Shown piece by piece: positions 60,797 to 64,000 of a stretch of 64,000 bases of DNA (position 1 is the first letter of the stretch; every line of letters begins with the position of its first letter). The translations under genes and the position numbers were made by a program. The notes under the pieces are model-generated. The model was not told the origin of the DNA, ran no database searches, and worked only from the letters and a program-made list of their open reading frames with translations. Source of the DNA: Mycolicibacterium diernhoferi (GTDB lineage: Bacteria; Actinomycetota; Actinomycetes; Mycobacteriales; Mycobacteriaceae). The stretch spans positions 496,001 to 560,000 of the forward strand of contig NZ_CP080332.1 of NCBI RefSeq assembly GCF_019456655.1, read 5' to 3'.

Positions 60797-61860
60797 CACC
60801 CGTGGTCGTCGCACACGAACCCTCATTGGGCCGGCCGGCCCGGGTCGGGTCCTGGGAGGAGCTGGCCAAGGGCACCTTCGCCACCGCCACCGAACGCCTG
60901 GGCCGCGGCGAACGGGAGGCCGCGGCGCAACTGGTCGAGATCGCCATCGCCGAAGCCGACGAACTGCGCGACATCTACGAACGCTGGCCGGAGGCCACTG
61001 CGGACTGGATCCGCGGCCACGGCGCCGACGCCGACGAACTCGCCCGGGCCATCGATCGGTTGACCGGCCTGATCGGTGAGCAGGCGATGACCGGAATCCA
61101 GGCCGAATGGCCGAAGTTCACCGCCGCGGTGGAGGACGCCGCAGCGGCCTGCCGCGCCGGCGAGCCCGGCGCGGGCGCCGCGATCGAGACGGCACGGTCG
61201 ATCTGGCAGGGCATCCACGACCGCGCCGTCGACCGGGTGTCAGGCCTCGTCGACATCGCGGTCCGGCTGGTCGGCGAGCATGCGCTCGGCGAACTGTGGG
61301 ACTTCCTGATGGGCGACTGGTACGACATCCACGCACGCCGCTACGCACTGGCCAACCAGCCGTGGACGGAGTCGGCGAACCAGCTGATGATCGCCATCGT
61401 CGACGGCTTCCACGCGCACCTGACCGGCACCGGGCGGCAAGGCGACATCGAGCTGATCGAGGAGGAGACCCGGATCGGATTCCGTTTCGCCCCTTGTGGT
61501 TCCGGTGGCCGATCGCTGGACGCCCGGATCTCCGGCGGTGCTCCACGCGCGGCCGCGCCATTCAACTTCGCGGTCACCACCGAACGCCACGACTGGGCGT
61601 GGAACACCGTGGGCATCTGCTCGTACTGCGTGCACTGCTGCCAGCTCAACGAGGTCATGCCGATCGACCGGCTGGGCTACCCCACCCGGGTGATCGATGC
61701 GCCGGTCTGGGACCCCGAACGCCCGGTGAGTACGTGCACATGGTGGGTGTACCGCGATCCCGCGGATGTCCCCGACGAGGTCTATCGGCGGGTGGGCCGC
61801 GAACGCCCCGAGCCGAACCGGACCTCAGTAGCAACGACAAGGAGTGACCAGGATGGCTGA
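60793..61860 (+). CDS. Cysteine-rich protein of unknown function
   Basis: A 355-residue soluble protein that I do not recognise. The N-terminal half (~1-210) is helical; the C-terminal half holds a cysteine cluster CSYCVHCC (C276, C279, C282, C283) with C235 and C315 available as extra ligands, plus His281. Such spacing could bind an iron-sulfur cluster or zinc. It overlaps the SDR stop and its own end runs into the next start. Resemblance to L-2-amino-thiazoline-4-carboxylate hydrolase-type proteins crossed my mind but is not secure. Confidence 0.65.
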   Translation: MTPVVVAHEPSLGRPARVGSWEELAKGTFATATERLGRGEREAAAQLVEIAIAEADELRDIYERWPEATADWIRGHGADADELARAIDRLTGLIGEQAMTGIQAEWPKFTAAVEDAAAACRAGEPGAGAAIETARSIWQGIHDRAVDRVSGLVDIAVRLVGEHALGELWDFLMGDWYDIHARRYALANQPWTESANQLMIAIVDGFHAHLTGTGRQGDIELIEEETRIGFRFAPCGSGGRSLDARISGGAPRAAAPFNFAVTTERHDWAWNTVGICSYCVHCCQLNEVMPIDRLGYPTRVIDAPVWDPERPVSTCTWWVYRDPADVPDEVYRRVGRERPEPNRTSVATTRSDQDG

Positions 61861-63121
61861 ACCGATCCCCATGACACAGGTCGAGATCGCCGACTACGAC
61901 CTCGGGTTGCGGGGCAAGCTGATGCGGGCCGACAAGTCGCACAAACCCGGCCTGACGTTCTGCACCATCATGTACGGGCTCTCCCTGATCGACGATGTCA
62001 CCGACACCCCGTTCAGCAACGTCGGCAACGGGTACCCGGACGCGCCGCTCGCCGTCGACGAGTCCACCCGCATCCGACTGCCCTGGCGCCCGGGTGTGGA
62101 TGCGGTGATCGCCGATCTGACCGGTCCGGACGGTGCGCCGCTGGAGCTCTCCCCGCGCGCCGCCGTGCAGTCCCTGGCCGCCCGTTACACCGAGCTGAAT
62201 CTGGAACCGGTCCTCGGCTTCGAATACGAGCTCTGGTTGTTCCGCGACGGACCGCAGGGGCGGACCCCGCTGGGCCGCACCGAGAATGCCTACAGCCTCA
62301 CCCGGAACGCCGAAATCCACGACCTCACCATGGAATTCGTCTCGCGGATGGATCAGGTCGGCATCGAGGTCGAAATGGTGCACGGCGAGCTCGGGCCCGG
62401 ATTCTTCGAGTTCACCCTGGCGCCACGGCCGGCGGTGCAGGCCTGCGACGCCGCGGTGCGGGCCCGCCAGTACCTGCGCGATCTGTGCGCCGAGCGCGGA
62501 CTGCACGCCAGCTTCATGGCCAAGCCCTACGCCGACAAGTCCGGCGCGGGCGGCCATGTGCACTCCAGCCTGACCCGCGACGGGGTGAATGTCTTCACCG
62601 ACGGTGACCGCGCACTCAGCGCGCAGGCCGAACACTATCTCGCCGGCCTGATCGCCACCATGGCCGATGTGTCGCTGCTGTTCAACCCGTATGTCAACTC
62701 CTACAAGCGGATCGACCCGGAGATGTACACCCCGTGCACGGCGACGTGGGGCGATGACGACCGCTCGACAGCCTGCCGGTTGATCCTCGGCAACCCCGGA
62801 TCCGCCCGGGTCGAACACCGCCGTCCCGGGGCCGACGCCAACCCCTACCTGGTGGCCGCCGCACTGCTGGCCGGTGGTCTGCACGGACTGCAGGAGCGGC
62901 TCACATTGCCGGCCGCCGACGCCGAACCCGCGCCGCTGCCCGGCGATCTGAGTGCGGCGCTGACGAACTTCGAGAACGCGTTGTGGCTGAACGACATGCT
63001 GGGCAAGAACTTCTGCACCTCCTACGCCGCGACCCGGCGGGCCGAACTCGAGCGTTATGAGACCTGGTTGAAGACGACCATCACAGAGTGGGAAACCGCA
63101 CGGCATCTGGAGCACCAATGA
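61853..63121 (+). CDS. Glutamine-synthetase-like ligase (gamma-glutamylamide synthetase type), first copy
   Basis: A 422-residue GS-fold ligase, shorter than GlnA. Metal and ATP sites are visible: FEYELW, MVHGELGPGFFEFTL, SFMAKPYADKSGAGGHVHSS, NSYKRIDP and RVEHRRPGADANPYL. There is no adenylylation-loop Tyr motif of GlnA. Relatives such as PuuA attach glutamate to amines. AAGGAG nine bases upstream supports ATG 61853; GTG 61844 is possible. It overlaps the previous gene by eight bases and the next by four. Confidence 0.85.
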   Translation: MAEPIPMTQVEIADYDLGLRGKLMRADKSHKPGLTFCTIMYGLSLIDDVTDTPFSNVGNGYPDAPLAVDESTRIRLPWRPGVDAVIADLTGPDGAPLELSPRAAVQSLAARYTELNLEPVLGFEYELWLFRDGPQGRTPLGRTENAYSLTRNAEIHDLTMEFVSRMDQVGIEVEMVHGELGPGFFEFTLAPRPAVQACDAAVRARQYLRDLCAERGLHASFMAKPYADKSGAGGHVHSSLTRDGVNVFTDGDRALSAQAEHYLAGLIATMADVSLLFNPYVNSYKRIDPEMYTPCTATWGDDDRSTACRLILGNPGSARVEHRRPGADANPYLVAAALLAGGLHGLQERLTLPAADAEPAPLPGDLSAALTNFENALWLNDMLGKNFCTSYAATRRAELERYETWLKTTITEWETARHLEHQ

Positions 63122-64000
63122 GCGAAGCCCGCGAAGCTCGTATGAACACCAACACCGCTCACCTCGACCTCGCCGAGTTCGACGACCTCGTCGGCCGCGG
63201 TGAGATCGATACGGTCATCTGCGCGGCACCCGACCCCTACGGTCGCCTGGTCGGCAAGCGGCTGACCGTCCAGGCATTCCGGTCGTTGGGCCTCAACGGT
63301 GAGGGCATCAACGCCAGCAGCTTCGTGTTCGCCGTCGACCTGGAGATGAACCCGCTGGACCTGCCGGTGTCCAGCGCGGCCAACGGCTGGGCCGACATCC
63401 GGCTGGTTCCGGATCTGTCGACCATGCGTCGGGTGCCCTGGGAACCCAATGTGGCACTGGTGATCTGCGATGCGTACCAGGGCGACCGCGACGAACTGCT
63501 GCCGGTGGCACCGCGCACCATCCTGCGCCGCCAGATCGAACGCGCCCAGCAGCACGGGCTGCGGTTCCAGTTCGCCTCGGAGCTGGAGTTCTTCCTGGCC
63601 GCCACCCCGCCGCGGGAGGCCTGGGAGCGCGGCTACCAGGACCTGAAGATGATGTCGGACTACCGCTCGGACTACCAGATGATCCAAGCCGGCCGTGACG
63701 ACTGGTTCATCTCCCGAATCCGCAACCAGATGCCCGATTTCGGGGTGCCCGTCGAGTCCTCCAAACCGGAGTGGGGCCTCGGGCAGCAGGAAGTCACCCT
63801 GGATTACTGCGACACCATGGAAATGGCCGACCGGCACGTGCTGTTCAAGTACGGCATCAAACAGCTCGCGACGCAGGCCGATCTGACGGTCACCTTCATG
63901 GCCAAACCCAAGATCGACGAGGTCGGCTCGTCCTGCCACCTGCACGTCAGCATGTGGTCCGACGGCAAGAGCATGTGCTGGACCGACGGCCCGGACGGGC
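63118..64000 (+). CDS. Glutamine-synthetase-like ligase, second copy (3' end outside window)
   Basis: The first 294 residues of another GS-fold protein. Seen are the N-terminal beta-grasp domain (GRLVGKRLTVQAF, MNPLDLP), ASELEFFLA with the metal-binding Glu, ESSKPEWGLGQQEVTL and TFMAKPKIDEVGSSCHLHVS. It differs considerably from the first copy and begins with ATG inside its stop codon. Tandem divergent GS-like ligases often work on different amines or as a hetero-complex. The C-terminal half is not visible. Confidence 0.84.
   Translation, partial: MSEAREARMNTNTAHLDLAEFDDLVGRGEIDTVICAAPDPYGRLVGKRLTVQAFRSLGLNGEGINASSFVFAVDLEMNPLDLPVSSAANGWADIRLVPDLSTMRRVPWEPNVALVICDAYQGDRDELLPVAPRTILRRQIERAQQHGLRFQFASELEFFLAATPPREAWERGYQDLKMMSDYRSDYQMIQAGRDDWFISRIRNQMPDFGVPVESSKPEWGLGQQEVTLDYCDTMEMADRHVLFKYGIKQLATQADLTVTFMAKPKIDEVGSSCHLHVSMWSDGKSMCWTDGPDG

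Noticed and set aside
1..64000. CRISPR arrays, rRNA genes, complete insertion sequences or prophage
   Set aside because: No regularly spaced repeats, no rRNA-like stretches and no transposase or phage structural gene were seen; the HNH/13E12 gene is the only mobile-type feature.

Overview
The window looks like chromosome from a fast-growing environmental mycobacterium (Mycolicibacterium-type). The evidence is uniformly high GC, frequent GTG starts and ATGA/GTGA stop-start overlaps. It also includes mycofactocin-type short-chain dehydrogenases, a Ddn-like deazaflavin (F420) oxidoreductase, an LldD2-like flavoenzyme, a REP13E12/DUF222 HNH protein, a CDGP-type small secreted protein and many TetR regulators. 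Assignments come from reading motifs and from memory of families; no database was searched.

Layout. 0-10.6 kb: the 5' part of glgX, an alpha/beta hydrolase, gabD-gabT with a divergent PucR regulator, a molybdopterin oxidoreductase, a LysE-type exporter and a membrane protein with a degenerate GGDEF domain. 11-17.8 kb: two oxidative modules. One is a mycofactocin-type SDR, a TetR and a P450 linked by two copies of a 14-bp palindrome. The other is an SDR-SDR-carboxymuconolactone decarboxylase operon facing a TetR across twin operators. 17.8-19.6 kb: two overlapping TenA-family genes, one with and one without the active-site cysteine, then a DJ-1/PfpI protein.

19.6-34.3 kb is the most unusual part. 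It holds a NorE-like subunit III, a COX4-like subunit, two paralogous polytopic membrane proteins, three close TetR paralogues, two copies of a His/Trp-rich membrane protein, two microproteins (34 and 43 aa), and a NorD-like VWA and NorQ-like AAA+ pair. There is no NorB or NorC and no CxxCH haem motif. Five copies of a TGACTNNAGTCA-type operator sit between these genes. The same-strand run continues into two dihydrodipicolinate-reductase-like proteins and a P450, then an FAD/ferredoxin pair. I interpret this as a membrane metalloenzyme with its own AAA+/VWA activation machinery and downstream oxidoreductases. Substrate and client are unknown.

34.3-48.5 kb: an MFS/sulfurtransferase pair, and a probable organosulfur or peptide-like uptake and oxidation locus (rhodanese, NtaA/DszA-type flavin monooxygenase, Opp/Dpp-type ABC system, second LLM oxidoreductase, MocR regulator). 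An SDR, a formamidase-type amidase and an LldD2-like enzyme follow. 50-54.6 kb: a small secreted protein, a recombination scar (Rieske and TetR-like fragments beside the HNH gene), a Ddn-like protein, an SseA-like sulfurtransferase, a small membrane protein and an HSL-type hydrolase.

54.7-64 kb: a catabolic cluster around a GntR/FCD repressor. It contains an APC permease, three SDRs, a DUF1116 protein, a cysteine-rich unknown protein and two glutamine-synthetase-like ligases, the second running off the window. Import followed by gamma-glutamylation of an amine is a reasonable reading, and gabDT at the other end of the window could finish such a route if GABA is formed.
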